Shown here: piece by piece, positions 6,972 to 15,871 of the stretch
How positions within the stretch are numbered: position 1 is the stretch's first letter
Layout of the letters: each line of letters begins with the position of its first letter
Source: Candidatus Angelobacter sp. Gp1-AA117
Lineage (GTDB): Bacteria; Acidobacteriota; Terriglobia; Terriglobales; Acidobacteriaceae
Assembly (NCBI GenBank): GCA_003223515.1
Contig: QHVI01000095.1
Location: 1-46,469, forward strand
Direction of reading: 5' to 3'
DNA: 46,469 bases
The notes under the pieces: model-generated
What the model saw: only the letters and a program-made list of their open reading frames with translations
Databases searched by the model: none
What the model was told of the DNA's origin: nothing
Position numbers and translations under genes: made by a program

Positions 6972-8852
6972 ATGACTAAGCCTCCTAAATTCTATAACTT
7001 CGAAGGGTGGCAGTTCGATGTTTATAATGGAGAACTACTCGCGCACAACCACAAAGAACCTCTGACCGCAACTGAGTCCAAGGTTTTGAATTTTCTCATC
7101 GAAAGCCGGCCAAATTTTTGCACCGGTGACGACATTCTGAATGGGGCATGGGGAGCGGATGTCTTTGTTAAGGTCAGCAGCGTATATACAGCGATAACAA
7201 TAATACGAAAAAGAATTGAATTGCTGCCTCTGAATCTTGATAGTGAAAAGATCATTGAGAATCAGAAAGGGAAAGGTTACCGGTTCACGATTCATCCAAT
7301 TGTGACGGAACAATCTCTGCAAACTACGCTTGCACTCCAAGATCGGGAAAGCGAGATCGGATCGGCAAATATTATCCTGCCTGAATCCGCCGAATATGGC
7401 CCAATCGCACTAGAACAACACTCTTCACAAATTCCACCTGCGGTCTTGGAGGGCGATTGTGACGCCGTTTTGGACGCCACCAGCGAGAATGAAGTGGTTG
7501 CAGAGCAAAAAGATTTAATTATTCTACCTGGACCCAAAGGACAGAACTCCGATGCAGAAATCGAGAAGTGCAATGGGAGTGAACGGTTGGTTACTGTCTT
7601 AACCGAAAAATATAGTCCGCTAATTTACTCAGCTCTCGTTAAAGCCATTCTGCTCTCATTTGCGTTGCTGGCAGTAAACTGGCTTGAAAAGCGGACGGTG
7701 CTGGGAAGGAGTATGGAATCAGCAACATACAACATTCTAATGCATCGTCTTTCATCAAAATTCAACGGTAATGATCTCCCCATTGCAATTGTAGATATCG
7801 GTGATTTGCCGCAGCATTCCGGCACCGGTAACGAGAATCCATATACCTCCCGACATGTCTTGCAGGAGTTCGTTACTGCTGCGATCGGAAACGGCGCACG
7901 ATCAGTCGGTATTGATCTTGATTTCTCTCCGGACAAAGGAGATTACATCACTCCCGACGATCCCAAGTTCTTTGAGTCCTGCCTTGAGCTAAAGAGAACC
8001 ACGGGTGTCCCAATTTTCCTAGGCATCTATCGCTCACAGTCCAAAGAAGCATCGACTTGGCTCGGCGACGAGCGATACAAGGAACTCGCGGCCACGATCA
8101 TTACTCCACGCGATGGTACTCGCATGTTGCGATGGCTAAGGACTACCAACAATACAGAACCCTCTTTTAGTATCAGTGCTTTGCTTGCAGGCACGACCAA
8201 GAACCCGATTCCTGAACGAAGCTCCCGATGGGCATGGGCGATACAGTCAGAACAGGACGTGAAACAGCATTATTTTTCGGGCAAAGAATTTTTGGTAGAT
8301 TACAGTCCGCTCAATGTACTTGAAAAGCAGATGCTTCCGACAAGAGATCCAGCGGTGATACGGGATCAAGCCAGACGATTGCAAGGAAAGATTGTGTTAT
8401 TTGGGGATGTGACCAGCGGCCGGACCCGTGACACCATTGTGGTCCCAGGGATAAGAGACCCTGTTCCCGGTGCTTTAGTGCATGCGTGTGCAGTATATAC
8501 GTTGCTGAATGCGCCGCTGTATTCGTTGACATTCTTTGGTCATCTCGCTATTGATCTTATAATTCCTCTCGTGATATTCGGAGTAATCGCGACCATCCAG
8601 ATCGTGTCCAGAAAACGGAACGCTCTGCTATCAAATAAGCTCCAAACATTCATCTTGTGCCTAACGGCCATGATCGTCATTGGTGTAGGCTGGGGATTCG
8701 TGGACGTGACCAGGATTATCTGGAACGATTTTTTCCTAGTGGCCGCAGTGCTTTTGGCCTATGGACCAGTCGAGCGCGGGCTCCGCTACCTCAGACATAC
8801 TGCTGCCTATAGCTGGCGAATGACTTCCACTTCGCAAGCGGAAGGAAATTAA
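6972..8852 (+). CDS. Membrane-anchored ToxR/CadC-like regulator with CHASE2 sensor domain
   Basis: A 626-residue protein. Residues 1-105 are an OmpR/ToxR-type winged helix (EPLTATESKVLNFLIES, VSSVYTAITIIRKRIE, ENQKGKGYRF). A poorly conserved linker leads to a first membrane helix at about 217-238. An exported CHASE2-type domain follows (MESATYNILMHRLSSK, PIAIVDIGD, GIDLDFSPD) to about 515, and three membrane helices close the protein (about 520-545, 556-579, 587-605). CHASE2 domains sense unknown extracytoplasmic cues. Having the DNA-binding domain on the cytoplasmic side suggests it switches transcription directly at the membrane, probably of its own cluster. The ribosome site before 6972 is weak. 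It is 4 bp from the next gene, so an operon is likely. Confidence 0.82.
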   Translation: MTKPPKFYNFEGWQFDVYNGELLAHNHKEPLTATESKVLNFLIESRPNFCTGDDILNGAWGADVFVKVSSVYTAITIIRKRIELLPLNLDSEKIIENQKGKGYRFTIHPIVTEQSLQTTLALQDRESEIGSANIILPESAEYGPIALEQHSSQIPPAVLEGDCDAVLDATSENEVVAEQKDLIILPGPKGQNSDAEIEKCNGSERLVTVLTEKYSPLIYSALVKAILLSFALLAVNWLEKRTVLGRSMESATYNILMHRLSSKFNGNDLPIAIVDIGDLPQHSGTGNENPYTSRHVLQEFVTAAIGNGARSVGIDLDFSPDKGDYITPDDPKFFESCLELKRTTGVPIFLGIYRSQSKEASTWLGDERYKELAATIITPRDGTRMLRWLRTTNNTEPSFSISALLAGTTKNPIPERSSRWAWAIQSEQDVKQHYFSGKEFLVDYSPLNVLEKQMLPTRDPAVIRDQARRLQGKIVLFGDVTSGRTRDTIVVPGIRDPVPGALVHACAVYTLLNAPLYSLTFFGHLAIDLIIPLVIFGVIATIQIVSRKRNALLSNKLQTFILCLTAMIVIGVGWGFVDVTRIIWNDFFLVAAVLLAYGPVERGLRYLRHTAAYSWRMTSTSQAEGN

Positions 8853-8856
8853 CCGA

Positions 8857-9804
8857 ATGACTCTTCGCGGAATTTCCAGACCTTTGGCATTCATGATTGT
8901 CGTCACCTTGTGCGCCTCCGAACTCCGAACAGAGCAAGGATTCCGTTGCATAGGCTGGATAGAAGAAATCCAAAGCCCAGCATACTTGAAGACAAGTCCT
9001 GAATCTAAAATCGTCACTCTCGATGGCAAGCGGGATCGCTTTCGGCGGTTGCAAGATGGAGAGCTTGTTCAATGTGGTTCTGGTGGAAGCCTCAAGTTAC
9101 AAATCAGTGGGAAAATCAAAGAGATCAAAGAGATCAAAGGATCATCAGACTGGCTCGTGATTCACCCCATGACCTCGTCGGACCAAGACATCATGAATGC
9201 AATCGAATCCTACGGACACATTGGGGGAAGAGATCGCCCTTTGGCTTCCGACATTCTTTCCCCTTCTCCTGGCAGTGCTATGCGGGCGAAATGGGCCTCG
9301 TTTCGTTGGGTTCCAAACCGATCTGTAGGGCGCATTTCTCTAGTCATTCAAGATGGATTTGGGAGTGAGATATGGCGTCAAGATGGAATCGACGGGGCTA
9401 CCGGTCTCTTTGCCTCGGATGCTGCGAGAGCAACGCTTGAGAGATACGCAAAAAGTGGAACCCAGCAAATGTTCTTCGGAGTCGTTGATTCCAACCAACA
9501 AGAAATACGGACCGCATTTACTCTGCTTTCTTCGACAGACGAGAACGCTCTCGACCATGCGCTTGAACGCTGGAGTCGGAAGGGACCTGGCCTGCTGCGT
9601 CATGCGGGGCGCGCCTTCACATTCGGACAATATAAGCTTTTTGCGGAAGCCGCTGCGGAATATGAGATGGCACTCAAGCTTGCTCCAGAGAGTGAGGATT
9701 TGCTCACCGCTGCTATTCAGGCGTACGGAAGAGTTGGGAATTCTCTTCGCACTGACGAACTGAAGCAGCTATTGTCTGCCTCGCACAAGCGGAGTTCAGA
9801 ATAA
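8857..9804 (+). CDS. Exported FecR/TPR-like protein of the CHASE2-caspase cluster
   Basis: A 315-residue protein with an N-terminal hydrophobic export signal (RPLAFMIVVTLCASEL). Residues about 45-85 (DRFRRLQDGELVQCGSGGSLKLQI) resemble the beta-rich FecR domain found in envelope signalling proteins. The middle (about 130-215) looks like an Ig-type beta domain, and the C-terminal 80 residues are helical and TPR-like (AEAAAEYEMALKLAPESEDL). An in-frame 9-bp tandem repeat at about 9115-9140 gives KIKEIKEIK. It begins 4 bp after the CHASE2 gene and precedes the caspase gene by 73 bp. A role as a periplasmic adaptor between sensor and protease is inference only. Confidence 0.6.
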   Translation: MTLRGISRPLAFMIVVTLCASELRTEQGFRCIGWIEEIQSPAYLKTSPESKIVTLDGKRDRFRRLQDGELVQCGSGGSLKLQISGKIKEIKEIKGSSDWLVIHPMTSSDQDIMNAIESYGHIGGRDRPLASDILSPSPGSAMRAKWASFRWVPNRSVGRISLVIQDGFGSEIWRQDGIDGATGLFASDAARATLERYAKSGTQQMFFGVVDSNQQEIRTAFTLLSSTDENALDHALERWSRKGPGLLRHAGRAFTFGQYKLFAEAAAEYEMALKLAPESEDLLTAAIQAYGRVGNSLRTDELKQLLSASHKRSSE

Positions 9805-9877
9805 GCGACGTAAACTTGTGGTTTTCAAAGGACGTTCGAGGGAGCAACACAGAGATTCGAAAACTTGAGGGTATCCC

Positions 9878-12800
9878 ATGAAATATCGTGTGTCCCTTCG
9901 TGCATTTCTTGCGTTACTAGCGTGCTCAGCGATGACAGCAACAGCACAGGACGTAGAGAAGCGGATGCCGCATGTCCCCGATCTGCCTCGCCGCGCTTTG
10001 ATTATTGGAATGGCATATCCGCCGTCTTCGGAAAAACGACTTGAACAAACCCTCCATGACGCCCGAGCCGTGAATGATGCCTTAAAAGACTTGCAGTTTC
10101 AGGTTGATTATGTAGAGGATGCCTCCCGCATTAAGCTGGAAGTTGCTATTGGTGAATTTTTGGAGAAGACCCGTGAGGGGGATGTTGTATTTGTTTATTA
10201 TGCCGGCCACGGAATGCAAATCAGAGGCGAAAATTATCTCATACCGTTCGATTATGACGCCATTGGAGAAACAGAGGCACAGCATCAGGGATATCCCGTC
10301 TCAGCGCTTCTGCGGCGACTACGACAAAAGAAAGTAAAGCTCACCATCTTGGTCTTGGATGCGTGTCGAAGCAGTTCTTTTTTGCCACAGGGCACAATGA
10401 TTTCAGGACTTGCAAAAATAGATCGCCCCGAATTCACCAGCACCTATATTGCAATGGCAACCTTGCCTGACAAGACCACGCCGGACAAAGATAGCGTCTT
10501 TGCAGAGCAGCTCGTTGCTGCGCTCAGAAAACCGGGCCTGAGCGTCGATGACGTATTCAACGACGTTCGGAAACAGGTGTCAGAACGTACCGGCCAGCTT
10601 CAAGTTCCCTCGTCCTGGTCAACAAGCGACATCGGGGAATTCATATTCCGAGACACCCTGCAGGGCGAACATATGTTGGCGGTAATGCAAGCTGAAGCCG
10701 ACGAGCTTGAGAGACGGGTTCGACAATACGAACAAGACGCCATTCGTGCCACAGGCACCAAGCAGGAAGAGTTACGACAACGTGAGGAGGAAAAGAAGGA
10801 ATTAGAGGCGCGCCTTCAGGAATTGAAGAAAGATCGAGAGAAGAGAGAGGAAGATCAAAAGCAAATCATAGAGGCAGAACGCGGCCGGAAAGATCGGGAA
10901 CTGAAAAAGCAAGATGCTCTGCTTGCACAGCAGCAAGCCGAGGCGCGTGCTCAGATCGAAAAGCTTAAACAAACAGCAACTGCAATCGAAAGTCTTGACG
11001 AAAATCTTACTCTCGAACAAGCTCGCAAGATTGTCCTAGCAACCCGCTCCCGCCTTACCGAACTGCGGGAATCTATGCTGGCAGCACAGAGCAAGGAGCT
11101 TGCGCAAATTGATACCGTGTTAGCCAATGAGCAACGCCTTGTCGAACAAGTTGATAGGAAAGATACTTTTGAAACCACTGCGGAAGTCGGTCAACGCCGA
11201 GAAGCACAGCGGGATGAGTTATTAAAATTAAAAAAGAGATCGGAAACAGCAAGGAATGAAGCCATCGCACGCTACTCCGCTGCGCTCACATCAGGAGAGC
11301 AACCGCTGCAAGAAAGAATCAATGCCCTTACAGCGAGGCTTTATACTGCGGATATACTCTCAGCCGACTGGCAGAACTACGATGCAGATCACGGCGCTTT
11401 GACCGTTGCAGCCGGTCCTGTCCTCTACAGTTTTGATGTTACGCCTTCTAAAGCGAAAGAGCTATATGAAATCAGAGACAAACTTCGCATAGAGTCTGTA
11501 TATCGTTATGCAGAAGAGGGCGCTCTCCCCATTCGCGAAAATATCGCGCTCGTAGACGCATTGGGCGATCGATTTCCAAAGAGCACGTCATCTGACATTC
11601 GCTTGATACTAGCGAGAAAAAACTTGGCAGCTAGTGATCACGCTTATTGGACCAGCAATCGATTCGACGACTTCGAGGTCACAGCATCTGAGGAAATTGA
11701 GCGTGGTGCCGCACTAATCTTTACGTTGCAGCATCATCATTCAATGTCGAACGTTCATCCCGTTAGGGTTTCTGTAAGCCGCGAAAGGATTACATTTGCT
11801 GTTGATCCTGATGGGCTATGGAAACCTAACCCGCCAGTCCCAGGAACATGGGATAAACCGCCAACACACTGTGATGTAGGCCAGTTTTCCGGAGACATAC
11901 GCAATGTCAGTTCTATTGAGATCACACATAATAAGCAAGACGAAATATTTCTCAGATTAAAAATTCGCGAGCCTAATCATTCAAATGATGATCAAACGTT
12001 AAATTTTGCCGATCAACATTCCCGAAAAGAAGAGTGGGTGGCAAACACTCATTTGGGAATAGGCTTGAGCCGAGCGAAAGTGCGCTCTCGGCCAGAGGCC
12101 GAGCGGGCTCTCACCGCAATCAAACATACTATTGAGCGAGCCATAGCCCAGGCACGGGCCGCGCATGTGGCCATTATGAATAAGCCGCCCTCTGATTCTT
12201 CTTCGGTGGAGGCCTCAAAACTGACACTCGACCCCGGAACCAACGACGATGAGGTTGGTACATCAAACGAGCCTCTCACATTTACTGCTGTTGCTGCGCA
12301 ATGTGGAGACTACGACACGTGCTATACAGCCGGTAGCAAAGCATACGAAGCATTTAATTGGCCCCTTGCAATGGCGTCGTTTCAAAAAGCGATTGCGCTT
12401 GAGCCATCAAAAAAAGAGCAGACAATTTATGGTGACACTCGGATTTGGATAGGCAGAGTATATCTCAGCATGAGACGAGTCGATGATTTTTCAAAAGCTT
12501 GGAATACAGCACTCAGCATGGGAGATTCTCTGGTGATTGAGGCATGTCTTGAACACAAGTCTCACCGATGCGAACGAGGAAATCTCTTCATAGCGAAGAC
12601 GCCCAGCGGCGGCAAGATTTCATATAGAGGCCGATCAAAAAATGATCTGTTTCATGTCAGTGTATTGGACATAACCGTTGCTGGCAATGCGAACGCAGCT
12701 GGCCCCGGTTCGGTAAGTTTTCAAGTTGATGGAAACGAGTACACATTCTATGTTGTACCTTGGCTTGGGGCGGGACGATGCGAATTTAAACAAAGAGTTC

Positions 12801-12886
12801 GATGTGGGAATGAAGGAACTTCGGAACAATTAGCAGTCGCGAATTACCTAAAGCGAGCGATCCCTAGACTGAAATCAGAATTTTGA
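9878..12886 (+). CDS. Exported caspase-like (peptidase C14) protein with coiled coil and TPR-like C-terminus
   Basis: A 1002-residue protein with a signal peptide (about 1-23, ending TATAQD). The caspase fold spans about 38-255: RALIIGMAYPP, catalytic His111 in YYAGHGM and catalytic Cys163 in LVLDACRSS, so it looks enzymatically competent for cleavage after basic or acidic residues as in metacaspases and orthocaspases. Residues about 265-480 are a long charged coiled coil. A beta-rich region and a TPR-like segment (about 810-870, MASFQKAIALEPSKKEQ) follow, then a C-terminal domain containing several cysteines. Bacterial caspase-like proteases act in programmed death, development and defence. 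The export signal makes this one extracytoplasmic or membrane-facing, matching the CHASE2 sensor two genes upstream. Confidence 0.85.
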   Translation: MKYRVSLRAFLALLACSAMTATAQDVEKRMPHVPDLPRRALIIGMAYPPSSEKRLEQTLHDARAVNDALKDLQFQVDYVEDASRIKLEVAIGEFLEKTREGDVVFVYYAGHGMQIRGENYLIPFDYDAIGETEAQHQGYPVSALLRRLRQKKVKLTILVLDACRSSSFLPQGTMISGLAKIDRPEFTSTYIAMATLPDKTTPDKDSVFAEQLVAALRKPGLSVDDVFNDVRKQVSERTGQLQVPSSWSTSDIGEFIFRDTLQGEHMLAVMQAEADELERRVRQYEQDAIRATGTKQEELRQREEEKKELEARLQELKKDREKREEDQKQIIEAERGRKDRELKKQDALLAQQQAEARAQIEKLKQTATAIESLDENLTLEQARKIVLATRSRLTELRESMLAAQSKELAQIDTVLANEQRLVEQVDRKDTFETTAEVGQRREAQRDELLKLKKRSETARNEAIARYSAALTSGEQPLQERINALTARLYTADILSADWQNYDADHGALTVAAGPVLYSFDVTPSKAKELYEIRDKLRIESVYRYAEEGALPIRENIALVDALGDRFPKSTSSDIRLILARKNLAASDHAYWTSNRFDDFEVTASEEIERGAALIFTLQHHHSMSNVHPVRVSVSRERITFAVDPDGLWKPNPPVPGTWDKPPTHCDVGQFSGDIRNVSSIEITHNKQDEIFLRLKIREPNHSNDDQTLNFADQHSRKEEWVANTHLGIGLSRAKVRSRPEAERALTAIKHTIERAIAQARAAHVAIMNKPPSDSSSVEASKLTLDPGTNDDEVGTSNEPLTFTAVAAQCGDYDTCYTAGSKAYEAFNWPLAMASFQKAIALEPSKKEQTIYGDTRIWIGRVYLSMRRVDDFSKAWNTALSMGDSLVIEACLEHKSHRCERGNLFIAKTPSGGKISYRGRSKNDLFHVSVLDITVAGNANAAGPGSVSFQVDGNEYTFYVVPWLGAGRCEFKQRVRCGNEGTSEQLAVANYLKRAIPRLKSEF

Positions 12887-12953
12887 CCAACATGGGGGTG
12901 CAGTGCTTCCCGCTGTGGAAAAATCCGTGTGCTGATCTCCCAAAACTTTAATC

Positions 12954-13012
12954 TGTGGACAATTGATACACCTATCGAATTGTTTTTTGTCTTGGTACTC
13001 TGAAGGCAGTCG
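12954..13012 (+). promoter_or_regulatory. Upstream motifs shared by the two XRE paralogues (copy A)
   Basis: TGTGGACAATTG at 12954-12965 (its complement contains TTGTCCACA, one base from a DnaA box) and CTGAAGGCAGTCG at 13000-13012 precede the XRE gene at 13036. The same two motifs, in the same order and orientation relative to the gene, precede its paralogue at 17664. They are probably promoter or operator elements; the bound factor is unknown. Confidence 0.45.
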
Positions 13013-13035
13013 AATAATATTGTTGCTCTTTGACA

Positions 13036-13389
13036 ATGGCACACCACCGAATTGCCAACTATCTTTTGACTCATCGCAAGAAAAGCGGACTCACTCAAGA
13101 GGAACTTGCACGACTCGTCGGATACCGGAACGCCGGACCGGTATCCCGGCAAGAGCGAGGCGTTGCAGTGCCCTCGCTCTTTGTCGCCTTCACATACAGC
13201 ACGATTTTTCAGGTTTCTATCTCGGAACTCTTTCCAGGTATTACGAATGCGGCAAAAACAGTTACTGAAGCGCGGCTTGCCGATTTCGAGGACATTCTCG
13301 GTCGAAAAGACGGACGGGGACGTGATCCACATGCCACAGGCCGGAAACTTGAGTTCCTCTGCATGAGAAAACAACCCGCCAAACACTAA
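13036..13389 (+). CDS. XRE-family transcriptional regulator, MAHH/LFPG type (copy A)
   Basis: A 117-residue protein starting MAHHRIANYL, with a helix-turn-helix (SGLTQEELARLVGYRNAG) and the motif ISELFPG after it, then a helical tail. It is a clear paralogue of the protein at 17314-17664, with the same MAHH start and the same ELFPG/QLFPG motif. The start at 13036 is chosen from this shared N-terminus, since no ribosome-binding site is visible for either copy. Its stop overlaps the stop region of the convergent truncated winged-helix gene by 4 bp. Unlike copy B it is not followed by a RuvC-like gene. Confidence 0.75.
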   Translation: MAHHRIANYLLTHRKKSGLTQEELARLVGYRNAGPVSRQERGVAVPSLFVAFTYSTIFQVSISELFPGITNAAKTVTEARLADFEDILGRKDGRGRDPHATGRKLEFLCMRKQPAKH

Positions 13390-13667
13390 CCACTCAAGCC
13401 AGCTGCGATCTGAGCAGCAGATTGCCCGAGATGCTGATGACGAGCTAAATAGTCGAAAAGGAGCATAAGGCGAAGTGATAATGGAACAGATATTCGCCTG
13501 CTTCGATGGAACAGGCGTACTTCGGCAATCATTTCTCCCGGAGTGCATATCGTTCCTCGTTTCCAGAAACGGTGATAGATGCAAAAGTACGAGCCACGCG
13601 CAACGAGTTGTCTCCGCTCTACCGCCAGCAGTCGTGTCATTCTGATTATTTCAGAGGTTTCTTGCAT
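13386..13667 (-). CDS. HRFW-family winged-helix protein, C-terminally truncated (copy 2)
   Basis: A 93-residue paralogue of the protein at 5403-5927. They share HRFWKRG, the VPLSLRL segment and GQSAAQIAA. It stops at AAGLSG, about 75 residues short, so the recognition-helix and wing region of copy 1 is missing and the protein should not bind DNA in the same way. The start at 13667 is the first one downstream of the terminator-like hairpin; an in-frame ATG at 13760 would run through that hairpin. It could be a remnant, or a trans-acting inhibitor of copy 1, which is speculation. Confidence 0.5.
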   Translation of the reverse strand: MQETSEIIRMTRLLAVERRQLVARGSYFCIYHRFWKRGTICTPGEMIAEVRLFHRSRRISVPLSLRLMLLFDYLARHQHLGQSAAQIAAGLSG

Positions 13668-13704
13668 AGTATGATCCGTGCCCCAAAGAATTTTTCCACA
13701 TTCC

Positions 13705-13739
13705 GCCGGGGAGCGCCAACTCCCTGGCTTTTCTTTTTT
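13705..13739 (+). terminator. Terminator-like hairpin, second copy
   Basis: A 9-bp stem GCCGGGGAG/CTCCCTGGC (one G-T pair, loop CGCCAA) is followed by TTTTCTTTTTT. Stem, loop length and loop sequence closely match the hairpin at 6833-6856, and both lie just upstream of an HRFW winged-helix gene and before a rightward gene. On the plus strand it is a strong intrinsic terminator. Confidence 0.7.
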
Positions 13740-13781
13740 GGAGAAAAGCTTGCGGTTCACTTTCAGAATATGGAGTTGCCT

Positions 13782-15329
13782 ATGAAAAACCAGTCATTCG
13801 ATCTAAGGACCATCTATCCACTTATCTCACCACTTTCGATCTGCCTGTGGCATCATGTTGACGATGAGGGCAAAGAAATGAAAGTAGATCCACGATATTT
13901 TGGAGAGCGTGTTAGAGCACTTGATACCGACGAGATTAAAAGACTCCGGATCAGAATGAAACTTACGCAGCAAAATGTAGCGGACAAAGCTAAATCAGCC
14001 TTTCTAGTGTGCGAAAGGCTGAACAAGGAAAGACATTCGAGAAACTCAACGCGATTCCCAGCGCCAGGCTTTTCGCAAAGAGCTTCACAAGTCTTTTTAT
14101 TCCATCTGGAGAAGTGCAACCCAGACGTGACGACCGCCCTCAAGAAGCGCAGTCTGGCGCACGGCCGAAGAAACCAAGACTCACCACCGCTGAAAAACAA
14201 CTTGCCGAGAAAACATACTTTCGATATCGAGATGAGAAGTGTCCACTATTTGATTCTCAAGAGTTGGTTCACTACTTGGCGATTCGGCACAACGGCCCTG
14301 CATTGTCTCTTGGGAACAAAGTAATCCCTGCGACCATTCTCTGGAGTAATGTGAAGACCGTCATTCCTCCAGACAGGATTCTCGGACAACTCGACCACAC
14401 CGATCCAGATCCGCTCACAGGTTCTCCCACGCTTTCGCCTGAAGAATATGCGGCAGCGCGGGCCTTCATCAAAAAGCAATACGAATCCGGAAAGATCACG
14501 TATGAAAGTAACGATTACCGCATGATGAGGATCGAGCGGTTACCATCAGGTCAAGTGCGCATAGATGGAGCTTTTGCTCTTTATTACGACAACATCCTCA
14601 CACAGTACACAATGGAATGGGAATTGAAAAAAGCGTTATTGCGGAATGGCCCTTCTCCAATTCAAAGGCTATCGAAACCCGGCACACTTTCACTACGGGA
14701 AGCGATCGAGGCACAAGGCGACCCTCTTTTTAGCGGTCACGGTCGGTGTACTGCAATTACCATTTCAACATTGATGGTGTTCAACCGAATTCCTGCTGGA
14801 TTTGCATGCCTTATCCGCCGTCGTTCAATTGAAGTCGGTCTTTCTCCTGGCATGCTGCATATCGTTCCTGCCGGTATGTTCGAGGCGAGCAACACTCACG
14901 ATAACTGGTCAATCGAAATGAATGTCTGGCGTGAACTGCTCGAAGAGATCTATAACGACGAAGAATTGCTTGGTACTGGCTACGCTGAGATATTTGGATT
15001 ATGTCCGTGGAAAAGAACCGATAAAACTCCTGCGGGGGCTGATCGACAAAGGGGAAGCAGAATTCAGCGTGACGGGAATTGTCTGCGACCTTCTCAACTT
15101 GCGACCGGAAATATGTACGGTGCTCTATGTCCCTGACTCATCATTTGCTGATGCGCCGAGAATGCACGTAAATTGGGAATACGAGCCGGAATTTCGATAT
15201 GGCAAGTTCCTTGTCCCTTGGACACGAATTGACGAGATTATCGAACGAGACAGCGCACGATATGGAATTGTGGCATCCGGTGCTGCTTGTCTCGTCCTTG
15301 GTCGGGAATGGGTCAAGAACCGGCACTAG
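13782..15329 (+). pseudogene. XRE regulator fused to a Nudix-like domain, two frameshifts
   Basis: The start at 13782 has GGAG 6 nt upstream. Residues about 45-80 form a helix-turn-helix that is broken at 13992-13994: frame one reads IRMKLTQQNVADKA and the -1 frame continues ISLSSVRKAEQGK, as one missing base in an A run would give. The large middle domain (about 130-390) ends in a Nudix-like box (GMFEASNTHD, then NVWRELLEEI). A second slip of the opposite sign near 14979-14984 restores the first frame, which continues LRYLDYVRGKEPIKLLRGL to the stop at 15329. About 515 residues if repaired. Such proteins may sense or hydrolyse nucleotides, but the substrate is unknown. Because both slips are single bases and the rest is well preserved, sequencing error is a real possibility. 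Confidence 0.65.
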
Positions 15330-15355
15330 ATTTAAAAGTTTTTCAGAGGCACAGC

Positions 15356-15830
15356 TTATCTTTTGTTACTGACAATGTTGATGATGATTTTCGCTGTATC
15401 GTCAGCAGAACCTAGAATTGGGGAACCCGAATTCTCACGAGAGTATTTGAGTTCATCTCCGACAACTCGTGGAATAAATTGACCTTTTTTTGAGTCACAT
15501 TCAAAATCGATACAGCCATTTTGGGTATTAAAAATGAGGTATATAGAGCGTCTATATTGCTCAAAGTCCAGTGTTAATGGTCAGCGTACCATTCGATTCC
15601 TTATTCAGTGACACAGATCGTGCACCCATTTTTCGATTGATCTTCTCTCGAAATCTATCTAATTCACCATTGATTTGATTCCAGACCTTGGCACACTGGC
15701 TCTGTATGACACGGCCATTATGTAATTCTTCCTCTCTCTTGCGCCGAACGTCACTCAACTCTGTATTTATAACTTGAAGGATAGAATCGAAGTAGTCGTC
15801 ACCAATCATGTTTTGCCTCACTACGGACAA
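15356..15830 (-). pseudogene. Protein of unknown function, one frameshift
   Basis: The first 89 codons (start MSVVRQNMIGDDYFDS, then a charged helical segment) stop at 15561. The next frame is open from about 15580 onwards and reads LDFEQYRRSIYLIFNTQNG, then a beta-rich tail ending KIIINIVSNKR at a TAA (15356-15358). Removing one base near 15570 joins them into a protein of about 157 residues. I do not recognise it. It follows the Dam-type methylase on its upstream side and is convergent with the XRE-Nudix gene. Confidence 0.5.
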
Positions 15831-15871
15831 TATCCTGATTGTACCCTCAGTAAGTCACAGCAGTTGTATTG

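Noticed and set aside
12844..13584. 246-codon minus-strand frame
   Set aside because: It overlaps the XRE gene at 13036 and the truncated HRFW gene, both of which have recognisable relatives in this window; the antisense frame has none.
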